64,000 bases of DNA, taken from positions 8,819,326 to 8,883,325 of the forward strand of contig OX328131.1 in NCBI GenBank assembly GCA_946811695.1. Direction: 5' to 3'. A model generated the notes under the pieces. It searched no databases. It was not told where the DNA came from and worked only from the letters and a program-made list of their open reading frames with translations. Source of the stretch: Gonocerus acuteangulatus (Eukaryota; Arthropoda; Insecta; Hemiptera; Coreidae). This document shows, piece by piece, positions 10,736 through 21,026 of the stretch (positions within the stretch are counted from its first letter, which is position 1; each line of letters begins with the position of its first letter). The translations under genes and the position numbers were made by a program.

Positions 10736-12143
10736 CACAGTAGTGAGGATTGTGTACAAAAATCATTAACCACTAATTATTTTCAAATAAACATTTTTAC
10801 TAATTGAGATCAACTCAAAACAAGGTAACAACAGTATAATAATGCATTATACACGGCTATAATAATATTAATTGTAATATTTGTAATATTAATAGAAATA
10901 ACACAGTAGGTAATAATATTATTAATAACAATATCATAAAATACATTATAACGGTAACATATAATGCTAAAATAGTATAGTAGTAAATTATACTTATTTT
11001 AATATTTCCATAGAATAATAATATGCACTTCACTATTTTCTAATAAATTATTAAATAATTTCTTAATTCTGAGTCTGAGTCTTAATTCTGAATCGTTTTT
11101 GGATTCTTGAGAATGTAAACTTACATCGAAACCAATATCTATTTGATTATTAATATCATCCTCTATTATACGTTCATTAATGTCTGGACTGATTTTCCTT
11201 TGCCTTTTTATATATTTCTCCGTAAAGAAAGCTCTGGGCCAGATATCAGAAGAACCCGGCGCTTTTTCCATCTCTCACACAACGCTGTAAACTATTTTTT
11301 TATTTCCACCTCTAAGAAAGCCGGATGGGCCATCTGGGCCTGAATATATTTTTTCTTTATAAAAAATTAATAACAATTTCTTCTAAGTTGATGTATTGTT
11401 TCAACCAGTATTTATATAAGAGTTTTTCCCCGCCGGTGGACACGTTCCCACATTTTTAACATAAATTATAGGACTAAACTTGCAGTCTTTTTAATATTGC
11501 CTAATATTCCTTTAGGATCATCCTGCAGATCAAATTGAATCATTTGCCCGAGGATTGATACCGTTTTCTTGGATTTATCCACATTTTTTGAAATTTGGAA
11601 GAAAAAATAAAATGTATTATCTGATGGATCTAAAAATAAAAATCTTTGAAATCGGCAAATTTCGGCAAACTAAATTGCCCTCAGTACATTATACTTGAGG
11701 TAAGCTTTAAGCTCTAAAAAACTTGGGATGTTTTCAGATTTAGTTTTTTTGCTAAGGTCGATCAAAATTTTGAACTTAAGAAAAATTTCAACGACGAATG
11801 AAGAATAATTCAGCATAAATAATAAGTGAGTAATTACCCATAATAAATTATATCAGATAAAAAAGGAATAGTTTTGAGGTAATTTCCTTCGGATGACTTA
11901 ATAAAAACAATGTCCTATCTTCAACGAGAGAGGCTCAAACTGATTGTTGCTATAAAGCAGGTTTTAAAGACTTTGCCTTGTTTATAATACTGCTAATGTG
12001 TTTGTTGATCAAAATAAAACTAATATTTATTAGTTTTATACGATTTTAATTCCTTGAATAGTTTCTAAACTTAGCTAGAGGATTAAAAATTAAATATAAG
12101 AAAACAAAAATTTAGGTTTTTGTCCATTGGCCGTTACACTGTG
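10736..12143. mobile_element. Transib-like DNA transposon, copy 2
   Basis: The right end CGTTACACTGTG is intact. The left end starts CACAGT but has lost about 10 bp relative to copy 1. A perfect 5-bp duplication, CGCCG (10731-10735 and 12144-12148), flanks it, with SINE family B body on one side and head on the other. The target is the same SINE position as for copy 1 but the element lies in the opposite orientation relative to the SINE. It keeps about 300 bp absent from copy 1, including an open frame at 10999-11271 on the minus strand. Confidence 0.7.
10999..11271 (-). CDS. Unrecognised 90-residue frame inside Transib-like copy 2
   Basis: Begins MEKAPGSSDIWPRAFF. It is basic in the first third (KYIKRQRK) and acidic/polar later (NDSELRLRLRIKKLFNN), with no membrane segment. 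It occupies the part deleted from copy 1. Upstream on the same strand, out of frame, are a GPDGPSGFLRG segment and a C-x2-C-G motif near 11440-11465, so this may be a remnant of a larger element-encoded protein. I cannot assign it to Transib transposase or to any other family, and it may be non-coding. Confidence 0.25.
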   Translation of the reverse strand: MEKAPGSSDIWPRAFFTEKYIKRQRKISPDINERIIEDDINNQIDIGFDVSLHSQESKNDSELRLRLRIKKLFNNLLENSEVHIIILWKY

Positions 12144-12217
12144 CGCCGGTGGGAATCGAACCCACCATCTCCCGCTTATATATCTAATGCGTTTGCCACT
12201 AGACCATGGAGACAACC
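12144..12217 (-). mobile_element. SINE family B, tRNA-like head (split copy)
   Basis: Minus-strand head with B box GGTTCGATTCC and A box TGGTCTAGTGGCAAACGC, interrupted at CGCCG by the Transib-like copy 2; the body is 10641-10735. Confidence 0.8.
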
Positions 12218-12439
12218 CTTTTCCTCTTTTGTGCTGTTTTATTCTAAACACAAGTCACTATTGGTCAAAAACTAGCTGTGTCATGCTACACCTACGTTGT
12301 GCATCCAGAAAAATAAAAATAAATTAGGAACCAAATAAGTAATATTAAAATCTAATAACGCAAATCTTAACTGTTTAGTATTACAGTTTCGGACCCGTGA
12401 CCTCCAAACTGTGAATCCTAGGCAATTTTAACTTAAAAT

Positions 12440-14480
12440 AGGACACTCCCCTTAGCAAGACATATATGTGTGCCACGTTTGGTGAAAATCCGTTAAACGG
12501 TGTGGATTTGTAAGAGGAACAAACAGGCAGACAGGCAGAAGGTAGACGTTTTTGACCTAGCCTATTAAGGCCTATTTTTGACTCCCCTGATCAATGCCTA
12601 CATGTGTGGCAAGGTTGTTCAAACTGGTTTTACGGTGTGGATTTGTATGAGGAACAAACAGGCATTCAGACAGTAGGTAGGCGTTTTTGACGAACCTATC
12701 AAGGCCTATTTTTGACTCCCCTGATCAAGGCCTACATGTGTGCCAAGGTTGTTCAAACTGGTTAAACGGCGTGGATTTGTATGAGGAACAAACGAGCAGA
12801 CAGACAGAAGGTAGAAGTTGTTGACCTAGCCTATCAAGTCCTATTTTTGACTCCCCTGATCAAGGCCTACATGTGTGCCAAGGATGTTCAAACTGGTTAA
12901 ACGGTGTGGATTTGTATGAAGAACAAACAGGCCGACAGACAGAAGGTAGAAGTTGTTGACCTAGCCTATCAAGTCCTATTTTTGACTCCCCTGATCAAGG
13001 CCTACATGTGTGCCAAGGTTGTTCAAACTGGTTAAACGGTGTGGATTTGTATGAGGAACAAACAGGCAGACAGACAGAAGGTAGAAGTTGTTCACCTAGC
13101 CTACCAAGTCCTATTTTTGACTCCCCTGATCAAGACCTACATGTGTGCCAAGGTTGTCCAAACTGGTTAAACGGTGTGGATTTGTATGAGGAACAAACAG
13201 GCATTCAGACAGTAGGTAGGCGTTTTTGACGAACCTATCAAGGCCTATTTTTGACTCCCCTGATCAAGGCCTACATGTGTGCCAAGGTTGTTCAAACTGG
13301 TTAAACGGCGTGGATTTGTATGAGGAACAAACGAGCAGACAGACAGAAGGTAGAAGTTGTTGACCTAGCCTATCAAGTCCTATTTTTGACTCCCCTGATC
13401 AAGGCCTACATGTGTGCCAAGGATGTTCAAACTGGTTAAACGGTGTGGATTTGTATGAAGAACAAACAGGCCGACAGACAGAAGGTAGATGTTGTTGACC
13501 TAGCCTATCAAGTCCTATTTTTGACTCCCCTGATCAAGGCCTACATGTGTGCCAAGGTTGTTCAAACTGGTTAAACGGTGTGGATTTGTATGAGGAACAA
13601 ACAGGCAGACAGACAGAAGGTAGAAGTTGTTGACCTAGCCTACCAAGTCCTATTTTTGACTCCCCTGATCAAGACCTACATGTGTGCCAAGGTTGTCCAA
13701 ACTGGTTAAACGGTGTGGATTTGTATGAGGAACAAACAGGCATTCAGACAGTAGGTAGGCGTTTTTGACGAACCTATCAAGGCCTATTTTTGACTCCCCT
13801 GATCAAGGCCTACATGTGTGCCAAGGTTGTTCAAACTGGTTAAACGGCGTGGATTTGTATGAGGAACAAACGAGCAGACAGACAGAAGGTAGAAGTTGTT
13901 GACCTAGCCTATCAAGTCCTATTTTTGACTCCCCTGATCAAGGCCTACATGTGTGCCAAGGATGTTCAAACTGGTTAAACGGTGTGGATTTGTATGAAGA
14001 ACAAACAGGCCGACAGACAGAAGGTAGAAGTTGTTGACCTAGCCTATCAAGTCCTATTTTTGACTCCCCTGATCAAGGCCTACATGTGTGCCAAGGTTGT
14101 TCAAACTGGTTAAACGGTGTGGATTTGTATGAGGAACAAACAGGCAGACAGACAGAAGGTAGAAGTTGTTGACCTAGCCTACCAAGTCCTATTTTTGACT
14201 CCCCTGATCAAGACCTACATGTGTGCCAAGGTTGTCCAAACTGGTTAAACGGTGTGGATTTGTATGAGGAACAAACAGGCAGACAGACAGCAGGTAGGCG
14301 TTTTTGACGAACCTATCAAGGCCTATGTTTGACTCCCCTGATCAAGGCCTACATATGTGCCAAGGTTGTTCAAACTGGTTAAACGGTGTGGATTTGCATG
14401 ACGAACAAACAGACAGACAAGCAGCTGATTGACGTTTTTTGACCTAGCCTACGAGACTACCCTGATCAAGACCTACTAGT
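12440..14480. repeat. 135-bp tandem repeat with 539-bp higher-order unit
   Basis: The motif ACTCCCCTGATCAA recurs at 12581, 12715, 12850, 12985, 13120, 13254 and onward: a 134-135 bp monomer. Every fourth monomer carries the variant GCATTCAGACAGTAGG (12662, 13201, 13740), giving an exact 539-bp higher-order period repeated three times. Each monomer is a Helitron internal unit (CAGACAGACAG and GGTTAAACGG motifs). Confidence 0.95.
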
Positions 14481-14522
14481 GTTCAAAGATTGGTCAAAAT
14501 CGCCATCAATCACAAACACCTG

Positions 14523-14524
<2 letters not shown>

Positions 14525-14599
<75 letters not shown>
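14525..14599. repeat. (TA)n microsatellite at Helitron 5' end
   Basis: About 37 TA units, apparently grown from the TATATATA within the Helitron start. Confidence 0.9.
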
Positions 14600-14601
<2 letters not shown>

Positions 14602-15474
14602 TGTAGAACAAGCATATTGTGGAGATATGTTTTTGGAGTATGAGGGGAGCATTTAAGTCATTTCATGTTACTGTCGGCCATAAATAACTTTTAGCCGAGA
14701 CATGAGAGAAGCAAGGTCAGACGAGGAACCGAAAAAATATCCTACTAGAACACTCGAGCAATGTCAGGCCCATATTTCTTCTTCCCTCTCTCCAAGCAGC
14801 CATCTTGATCAATTTAAAAGTCCGAATCACAGGAACTGCATCATTTTGTGCTTTACTTTACTAATCCTTTATAGTGTTTTTAAGCTCTGAAAAGATATAT
14901 TTTGAATTGATATTTTTTGAAAAATTTAAACTTCTACTTTAAATACCTATAGAGATTTTAAGAGCACATGCTCTGCTTCCGGTCTCTCTTGAGAAAACTC
15001 TATTACTCAATTAAAATTATGCTTGTGTTGTTTAAAGTAACAATTAAAAATTGAGGAAAACATAGACAGAAAAAAGTTTATGAAACAAATGTTTTCCAAG
15101 GTCAAATGTTTGTATTTAAAATTTCGAATCTACTTGCAGGTACTCGTTTTACAGGTTCCTTAACATAGGAAGTCGAATGAAACCATTCTTAAGGCGATAT
15201 CTGTAACCGTTTTTGAGAAAAGTGAAATAAATATTTTTGTTAGTACTTTTTTTTTTTTGGTGGGTACTTAGAATTTTGGGAGTTAATTGAAATATTTTCT
15301 ACATCTTTGAAAAATAAGATGTTTAAATTATTAAGGTTAAGGAAGTATTCCAAGCAGATTATTGGGCGTGATCTCACCCAATTGCTGTTAATGTGTTTTT
15401 ATTTATGTAGGTTACCTTCTTGTCTAATGTTTTGAAATATGTTGTTTTTCATTTACAAAAATACTCAATACATT
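14602..15474. other. Intergenic, with dispersed repeat fragments
   Basis: 14818-14850 matches the AGGAACTGC dispersed repeat. 15110-15330 resembles 58915-59100 (GAATGAAACCATT, then GGCGATA and AACCGTTTT). No gene is supported; the short frame at 14702-14890 has no family signal. Confidence 0.5.
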
Positions 15475-15935
15475 TCGTCGCTACCATGTCAAACTATGAA
15501 ATATGCAAATCGGAGCAAACTAGAGAACGAACATATTTTATTCATTGACGAAGATATGTATTGAAAAATGGTCTTATTCGATACTTTATTTAAGGCTATT
15601 CTAAAGGGGTTAGAGAAGTGACAAGCCGTATCGTCCACAATCCAAGAGCCAAGTCTGGAATTAGAAAAAGTAGATTTTGCATATTCGATAGTTTGACATG
15701 GTAGGGACGTTATATGCAGCCATATTAATGGAGAAGAGCGTTCTACTCGAGATGAAAGCATCTTACCAGTTCCCGGTATAATTACAGAACTGTATTAATT
15801 GTTAGTAAATACGGATAGATAGTACGTGCTTTAGCCTTACTTTGGCTCGTTAGTTTCAGGATAACGTTACCAACTTATGGATTATCATCATTAACTAACA
15901 TCTTAGTCCTGTAACTAATACAATATCAAATACGC
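15475..15935. repeat. Dispersed repeat D, copy 1, left part
   Basis: Inverted match to 46690-47160 (e.g. ATCTCGAGTAGAACGCTC and CCTGAAACTAACGAGCC in the other copy). It continues after the 5S-derived SINE at 16180-16300. Open frames in it do not agree between copies, so it is probably non-coding. Class unknown. Confidence 0.75.
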
Positions 15936-16105
15936 GCCAACGGGCATAGCCACGTAGAATACACCGGTTCCCGTAGATCACCGAAGTTAAGCAACGTCGG
16001 GCGTGGTCAGTACCTGAATGGGTGACCGACCACGTGCTGTTGGCATTAGAAAAGGGTGGCAACCTGTAGATAGCCCGGCGCTAATGGCCAAGATGTAGAT
16101 GCGCC

Positions 16106-16179
<74 letters not shown>
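15936..16179 (+). mobile_element. 5S rRNA-derived SINE with poly(A) tail
   Basis: 15936-16045 is 5S-like: GCCAACG start, ATCACCGAAGTTAAGCAACG (helix III / box A side), GTCAGTACCTGAATGGGTGA (box C) and CTGTTGGC end, but with a short deletion before the 3' helix. It is followed by AGAAAAGGGTGGCAACCTG (shared with SINE family A), CGGCGCTAATGGCC and GATGCGCCGTT (shared with SINE family B), then about 71 A residues. The body and tail show a retroposed SINE, not a 5S gene. It is embedded in dispersed repeat D. Confidence 0.85.
16109..16179 (+). repeat. Poly(A) tail of 5S-derived SINE
   Basis: Uninterrupted run of about 71 A. The length suggests a recent insertion, as such tails shorten and mutate quickly. 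Confidence 0.95.
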
Positions 16180-16180
<1 letters not shown>

Positions 16181-17229
16181 GCTTTATGAATCTAGACGAT
16201 AATAAACTCTATAACTAACATCTGTTATGTAAATATTAATTTTTAGTCCAAGAGCTGGTTTCATGAATTGTTTTATAAAAGTAATACATAAAATAGTGTA
16301 CACTAGCACCGATCATCTGCGCAGTTGTGTTTATTCTCTGCACTCTCATTGGTTCTTCCTCACATGATCTTGTACAGCTGTTCCGGTTTAAATGGCAGCG
16401 TGAATAAAACACTCATTTAATATTAAAATAAAAACTTCTTTTTTTTATGTGCATGTTTTACCCCTTAAAAGTGTCTGCCTTATTTATTGTTCATTGTAAA
16501 ATTGTCTTAATTTTACATTAAAGATAGTTGGCTCCTTCATAAAACTCTATTTTTCGGCAATATTGTTTTGCACCTTTCCCCTGTGTGTAGTACCTGTTGT
16601 TCCACGGTATGTCCAGGAAACACATATTTACCTTCTTATATACCCAAGCTTTATTTTTTTAAAATTTCTTTTCTTTTTCTTTCCATTTGTGAAAAACAAA
16701 AATCTGTTTTGGTTAAAAAAAAAAAAAAATGTTTCTTCTTCTTTGTTTATTTTGCGTTCGTATGGATTACTTTAAGCACCTTACTCAGAAATACGGTTTA
16801 AAAAAAAAACAACGCATTTTTGGATGACTGTAATGACATTTTCGGTATAAAAATGATTTATCTTTAGAGGGTAATGACTCTTTTAACTAAATCATATCTA
16901 GAGTGTTTCAGGAGATTCTGTTTTTATTACAAATTGTTTTTTTATTAAATATCAGGACCTAACTTGACCTTCCTACGCACAGTTAAAGATAAGATTCCTA
17001 GTATCATTGATTTCGAAGCATTCTATAATATAACACCAATATAATCCTGTATAATCCAATCCAATCTAATCCTGATTGATCCAGGAATTCAGAGGGGGCC
17101 CTGGGGGTTGACTTAGGATTCCTGCTATTGTAGGGATTGACAGGACCAGAGCTGAAATACTGCCAGGATTAAGCTGTTAAATCTAAAATACCATATTAAC
17201 AACAAACATGCTAGTCTTCTTGCTGAAAT
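16180..17229. other. Rest of repeat D and intergenic sequence
   Basis: 16180-16300 continues repeat D (inverted match at 46315-46395 and 46610-46690). 16530-16650 matches 48215-48340 directly (CACCTTTCCCCT, then GTCCAGGAAACACATA). The remainder is AT-rich with homopolymers; overlapping frames near 16563-16801 show no family motif. Confidence 0.5.
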
Positions 17230-17469
17230 AAACTAACCCTACCTGGGATGATGAATGGAGGCAAATTAGAGAAAACAAGCTAAGAGAAATCAAAGCAACT
17301 ACATCTACCTGGGACACTTCAATACGTGCGGCTAGAAGGGAAGAGGTAGTTCTTACACGCCTCAGAATCGGACACACGAGGCTTACACACTCACACTTAA
17401 TGACGAAAGATCTACAAACTTTGTGCATCACCTGTGGAATTGAATTAAACCTCCTCTATAAACGTTTAA
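17230..17469 (+). pseudogene. Jockey-type LINE, C-terminal coding end (5' piece)
   Basis: One frame reads WRQIRENKLREIK, then REEVVLTRLRIGHTRLTHSH and LCITCG, the RNase H/zinc-knuckle end of Jockey-clade LINE proteins. The CCHC-like knuckle begins with C-x2-C at LCITCG and is interrupted just before its His/Cys half by the piggyBac-like element. The continuation is at 18383. Confidence 0.75.
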
Positions 17470-18378
17470 GGTTGACACTCACACATAAAAGTCTGGTCGT
17501 ATCCGACCCAGAGCCATTTTTGGGCCTGAAATGCAATATGTTATTGGGATTTACGCATTTATTTTTGAATATTAGGTGAATAAAATAAACTTTTATAACG
17601 TAAAAGACAAATCATAAAGGAAAACAAGCATTTAAGTTCAGAAAAGTAAAATTAATTCTAAAAAAAAAAAAAATAAAAATAAGAAAACATAGTAAATTGT
17701 TTAGGACACGTTAAAAAATTAGTAATAACAACTATATACATATGAGTGTGTGTGTGTACACGCAATGACTAATTTAATATCACAATAAAACTTGAGGAAC
17801 ACATTATATCACATTTCTGTTTTGGTAAAATAATCACAGGCACTGTGGCACACAGGGACAGATTTTGTTCACACAGGGTCGAATTGGAAAGATAAACGTC
17901 TATATCTTGATATTCTTGATCATCTTGATTTGAGAGTTCCTCGACTCCTTCGTCATCATTTGAGAGAATACCATCGTGAGACTCTGAATCTATTCCATCA
18001 ATTTGGCCATCTAATTCCGCATCAGATTGCTTCTTTTGTCACCTGAATTTGGCTATAACTTCTTCCATGGTTATGAGTAATTTTTTTTCTCCAGAAGACA
18101 TGATTTTTTAATGAAAACCTGGAACAACAGCATCTATAATCAAGTCCGTTATCATAAAGGTTGGGTCGTATCCGACCCGGGTTCGGGGAAAATTTGTATT
18201 GAGAGATGATTAAAAATATATAGTTCTTACCTGACAGATGTAAACATGGTCCGTGGCTTTCGCGGGATTGACTGAGAGGGTACCTGAAGCCCTTTGACGT
18301 TCCAGTGGGGGTATGAGGAGATATGCGCAGTTTTCCGCTTTGTGGGTCGGATACGACCCGTACATTTATAGGTGAGGG
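17470..18378. mobile_element. piggyBac-like element, internally deleted
   Basis: Flanked by TTAA on both sides (17466-17469 and 18379-18382). The ends are related inverted repeats: the right end complement starts CCCTCACCTATAAATG, the left has CACTCACACATAAAAG after 5-6 extra bases, and both run into GGTCGTATCCGACCC. A third copy of GGGTCGTATCCGACCCGGG is at about 18165. Removing the element restores the Jockey knuckle reading, independent support for the boundaries. It contains remnants of a transposase N-terminus (17800-18101). Confidence 0.75.
17800..18101 (-). pseudogene. piggyBac transposase remnant (acidic N-terminus)
   Basis: Starts MSSGEKKLLITMEE, meets a stop after 20 codons, then in the same frame shows an acidic segment (DGIDSESHDG, SNDDEGVEE) like the acidic N-terminal region of piggyBac transposases. 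After that a Cys-rich segment (C-x4-C-P-C in a neighbouring frame near 17840-17880) may be the C-terminal RING-like end, which would mean the DDD core is deleted. The Cys-rich reading is uncertain. Confidence 0.45.
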
Positions 18379-18382
18379 TTAA

Positions 18383-18651
18383 GTGTTAAGCATATACTGA
18401 CGGAGTGTAGAAATTACCAAATTGAAAGAAGAATTCACGATCTTTCAGGAACATTGGATGAAATATTGGGTGATACCAAAACAGCAATAAACAATTTTAT
18501 GAAGGAAACTGGACTATTTAATAAAATATACCAAACATCATACATTAATTTAGGAGGCTATAGATCCTCTCCGGACTTGTCCACAACATATGTATTTGTA
18601 AGAAAGTATACGAGTAGCCTTGTGAAGCTGGGGTTGCCTCGCCTCAGCTGA
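18383..18651 (+). pseudogene. Jockey-type LINE, C-terminal coding end (3' piece)
   Basis: Joined to 17469, the reading resumes with VKHILTEC, completing the C-x2-C...H-x4-C knuckle, and continues RRIHDLSGTLDEILGDTK and NNFMKETGLFNKI before a stop at about 18649. This is the usual short tail after the knuckle in Jockey elements. The 3' UTR runs to about 18740 (AATAAATGC, AATAAATTC); there is no clear poly(A). Confidence 0.7.
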
Positions 18652-18824
18652 GAATGGTAATCTTAGTCAATATATAATACTAATTGTTATTTCTTCCGAA
18701 TTCTCTTAATCCTTTCCATAATAAATGCATATTTCAATAAATTCAATTCGTACAATTAAAATAGAATCCAACCATTAAGTTTTTTTCTCGTTTAACGGTG
18801 ACCATGACCCATGTGGTTGATTTC

Positions 18825-18829
<5 letters not shown>

Positions 18830-18887
<58 letters not shown>
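18830..18887. repeat. (TA)n microsatellite
   Basis: 29 TA units. Confidence 0.95.
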
Positions 18888-18888
<1 letters not shown>

Positions 18889-19273
18889 CCTTTGCTGATA
18901 ACATTTCTTATTTTGAAGACTTATTAACTTTGAATTTTACAACACTTCAGTAATAGTGCTAATGGCCCCAGTACAGATACACTTAAAAAAAAAAAAAAAA
19001 AAGTAATATTATTTTTATTGGTATACAAATTTTTTATGGAACAACGTGCTCTAAAACAATAGCAATTAACATGTAAATAAGAGTTTGTATGAAATCTGAG
19101 CAAAGCAGAATCAATTTTATGAAGAGCGTTTATTCAGGAAACGATTGTCATTGTGTAACAAATATTATAGGTTAGCTTTTAATTGTTATGAAACAAAAAA
19201 ACAAATGGTTGTGTTTTGATTAGTGCAAAATTTTTAAAAACGTTCATCGATCCTACATACTATGTATATATAA

Positions 19274-19279
<6 letters not shown>

Positions 19280-19326
<47 letters not shown>
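19280..19326. repeat. (TA)n microsatellite
   Basis: About 23 TA units, ending a few bases before the R2-like LINE end. Confidence 0.95.
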
Positions 19327-19328
<2 letters not shown>

Positions 19329-19334
19329 AAGTTC

Positions 19335-19810
19335 CCAACTGCCGTGAGAACGACAGGAGGTCGGCGTGAGGGCTGGATACTTACCTGCAGGGCAGGTTGC
19401 CTGGAAGATAACACCCATGCTGTTCAGCAATGCTATATTTCTGAGGCACGATACCGTGGTGAATGTACTGGGAGGGGCCTTAGCCGGGAGGGGGTACGAG
19501 GTAGACCTCGAGACTGTTCTGACAGCTGATGGCCGACGATGGAAGCCTAATATAATAGTGGCAAAACAGGGTAAGGTGACTATTGTGGACGCACAGATTC
19601 TCTTCTTGGGGTACTCTTAAAATTGATATGTATAAATTACCGACTTAGGCCTCACAGCAACTATGCTTGTGAAGTTTCCAAGCCTAAATAACGAGGGTGA
19701 AGGAGACGCCCAATTGTTAAGTTGACTAGATGTATTTAAGGCAGCATGTATCAATAATGTAAGTGTATTCCATCTCCTAATAAATAAAAATAAAAAAATA
19801 AAATAAAAAT
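19335..19810 (+). pseudogene. R2-like LINE, endonuclease end plus 3' UTR
   Basis: Two frames joined by a frameshift near 19440 read C-x3-C, then THAVQQC, RHDTVVNVLGGALAGRGYEV and RRWKPNIIVAKQGKVTIVDA. This is the CCHC-plus-restriction-like endonuclease (PD-D/E-K) arrangement at the C-terminus of R2/NeSL-type LINEs. The expected KPD is KPN here, so a catalytic Asp is lost; the later D in IVDAQ is kept. The coding end is at 19618, followed by a 190-bp 3' UTR and an A-rich AATAAAAATAAAA tail to about 19810. The copy is 5'-truncated and dead. Confidence 0.65.
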
Positions 19811-19843
19811 ACGTACATCCACAAAGTTCGTAGAGTTCGTTAT

Positions 19844-19982
19844 TGATATGACCTGCAAATGATTAATTATAATTTAGATATATTACACATGTTAATAGTT
19901 AGTTCAGTTATTGGTTATGAATGAAAAAGTGAAAAATACAAACTCCAATTATTCTTTGTCTCGTTGTTATTAATACATAATA
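19844..19982 (+). repeat. 5' LTR
   Basis: 139 bp, starts TGATATGACCTGC and ends ACATAATA; direct repeat of 21027-21166. Confidence 0.85.
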
Positions 19983-20139
19983 ACTGGCGACGAGTATAAA
20001 CTAGTAATGGAAGACAAAATACGTAAGTTACGTGCAATTTACAAGGGACATATAACAAAGAACATTCCTGGAAGTTCTAACAGAAAGAAAACAGGAAAAA
20101 AATAATACCGAAGAAAGACAGAATTCGGAAAAATGGAGG

Positions 20140-21020
20140 ACTCTGGAAATCGGTAGAAGAGTTCAAGCTCGGAATTACCAAGGGGGAGAGAAGTGGAAAT
20201 TCGGGACTATTATCACTAAGGAAGGCAATTTTCATTACACGCTGAAAATGGAGGTAAAAATGCAGTTTCCAGCCCTCCTAACCGATTTCTTTCAAATTTT
20301 GCACAATAACGTATTTTGATGCACTAAACACGAATACGATAAAAAAAAAAAAACGTCGGATTTAACTGGGAAAGAAGTTATTAAGCACTTAAGCTCACTG
20401 TTATGCAGGTTATGAGAGCTATTAATTATAGAGTTGGATTGAATGGGGTTTTGTTATCTTCTTGAGCGAGCGGAAACGCATAGCACGTATGCCCTTAAGC
20501 GACAGGTGAGGATGCCCTTAAAATTGACAATCTTTTCGAATAAATGGTTTCTGAACATTTCAAATGAGAGTCCTGTTTCCCAATGTTACATATCTGCGCA
20601 TGCGCGTGTTTACAAATACGCTGATGACGCCTAGTTTTATAACCTTCCTAACTTTAGTGCTTAATATTATATTCTATTAATTTTAGCGAGTTGGATTGAC
20701 TGGGGTTTTGTTATCTTCTTGAGCGAGCGTAGCGAGCGGAAACGCATAGCATGTATGCCTTAAAGTCGTCAAAAATTTAGTTGTTTACATTAGCTCTCAT
20801 AACCTGCATAACAGTGAATTTAAGTGCTTAATAACTTCTTTCCTAGTTAAATCCGTTTTTTTTTTATCGTATTCGTGTTTAGTGCATCAAAATACGTTAT
20901 AGTGCAAAATTTGAAAGAAATCGGTTTGGAGGGCGGGAAACTGCATTTTTACCAAAATGGATAGTGGAGAGATCTGGCGACGTAACATAGACCAACTAAT
21001 TCCATCAGAATTTAGAGGGG
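20140..21020 (+). pseudogene. Integrase C-terminal (GPY/F-like) fragment, split by MITE
   Basis: Before the MITE: GRRVQARNYQGGEKWKFGTI and GNFHYTLKM. After it: DSGEIWRRNIDQLIPSEF. Deleting the MITE and one duplication copy joins HYTLKM to DSGEIWRRN in frame. The pattern (basic residues, W-x2-G-x-I, Y-x-V/L, RR-x-x-DQL) is the GPY/F segment of Gypsy-type integrases. Only this end of pol remains. Confidence 0.6.
20253..20953. mobile_element. MITE family M (GGTAAAAATGCAG ends), 8-bp TSD
   Basis: Ends GGTAAAAATGCAGTTTC and its complement, flanked by the perfect 8-bp duplication AAAATGGA (20245-20252 and 20954-20961). The interior carries inverted copies of AGCGAGTTGGATTGACTGGG and GAGCGGAAACGCATAGC. 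No coding. An 8-bp duplication fits hAT, P or Merlin superfamilies; the TIR does not decide among them. Other copies: 43360-43812, 43961-45080 and a fragment at 22600-22900. Confidence 0.85.
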
Positions 21021-21026
21021 GGGTAC

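Larger units (their letters stand above)
12272..14601 (-). mobile_element. Helitron enlarged by an internal satellite
   Basis: The minus-strand 3' terminus is CTAG at 12272-12275 after a GTAGCATGACACAG-type hairpin region. The minus-strand 5' end is TCTATATATA at about 14601, so the TA tract 14525-14599 looks like an expansion of the element's own TATATATA start. The interior is about fifteen 135-bp monomers (12440-14480). No Rep/helicase is present. Confidence 0.7.
18652..19334. other. Intergenic, (TA)n tracts and a poly(A) run
   Basis: (TA)n at 18830-18887 and 19280-19326; A-run at 18986-19002. No gene. Confidence 0.6.

Noticed and set aside
15936..16045. 5S rRNA gene
   Set aside because: Part of the 3' domain is deleted, and it is followed by a SINE body and a 71-nt poly(A), not a T-run terminator.
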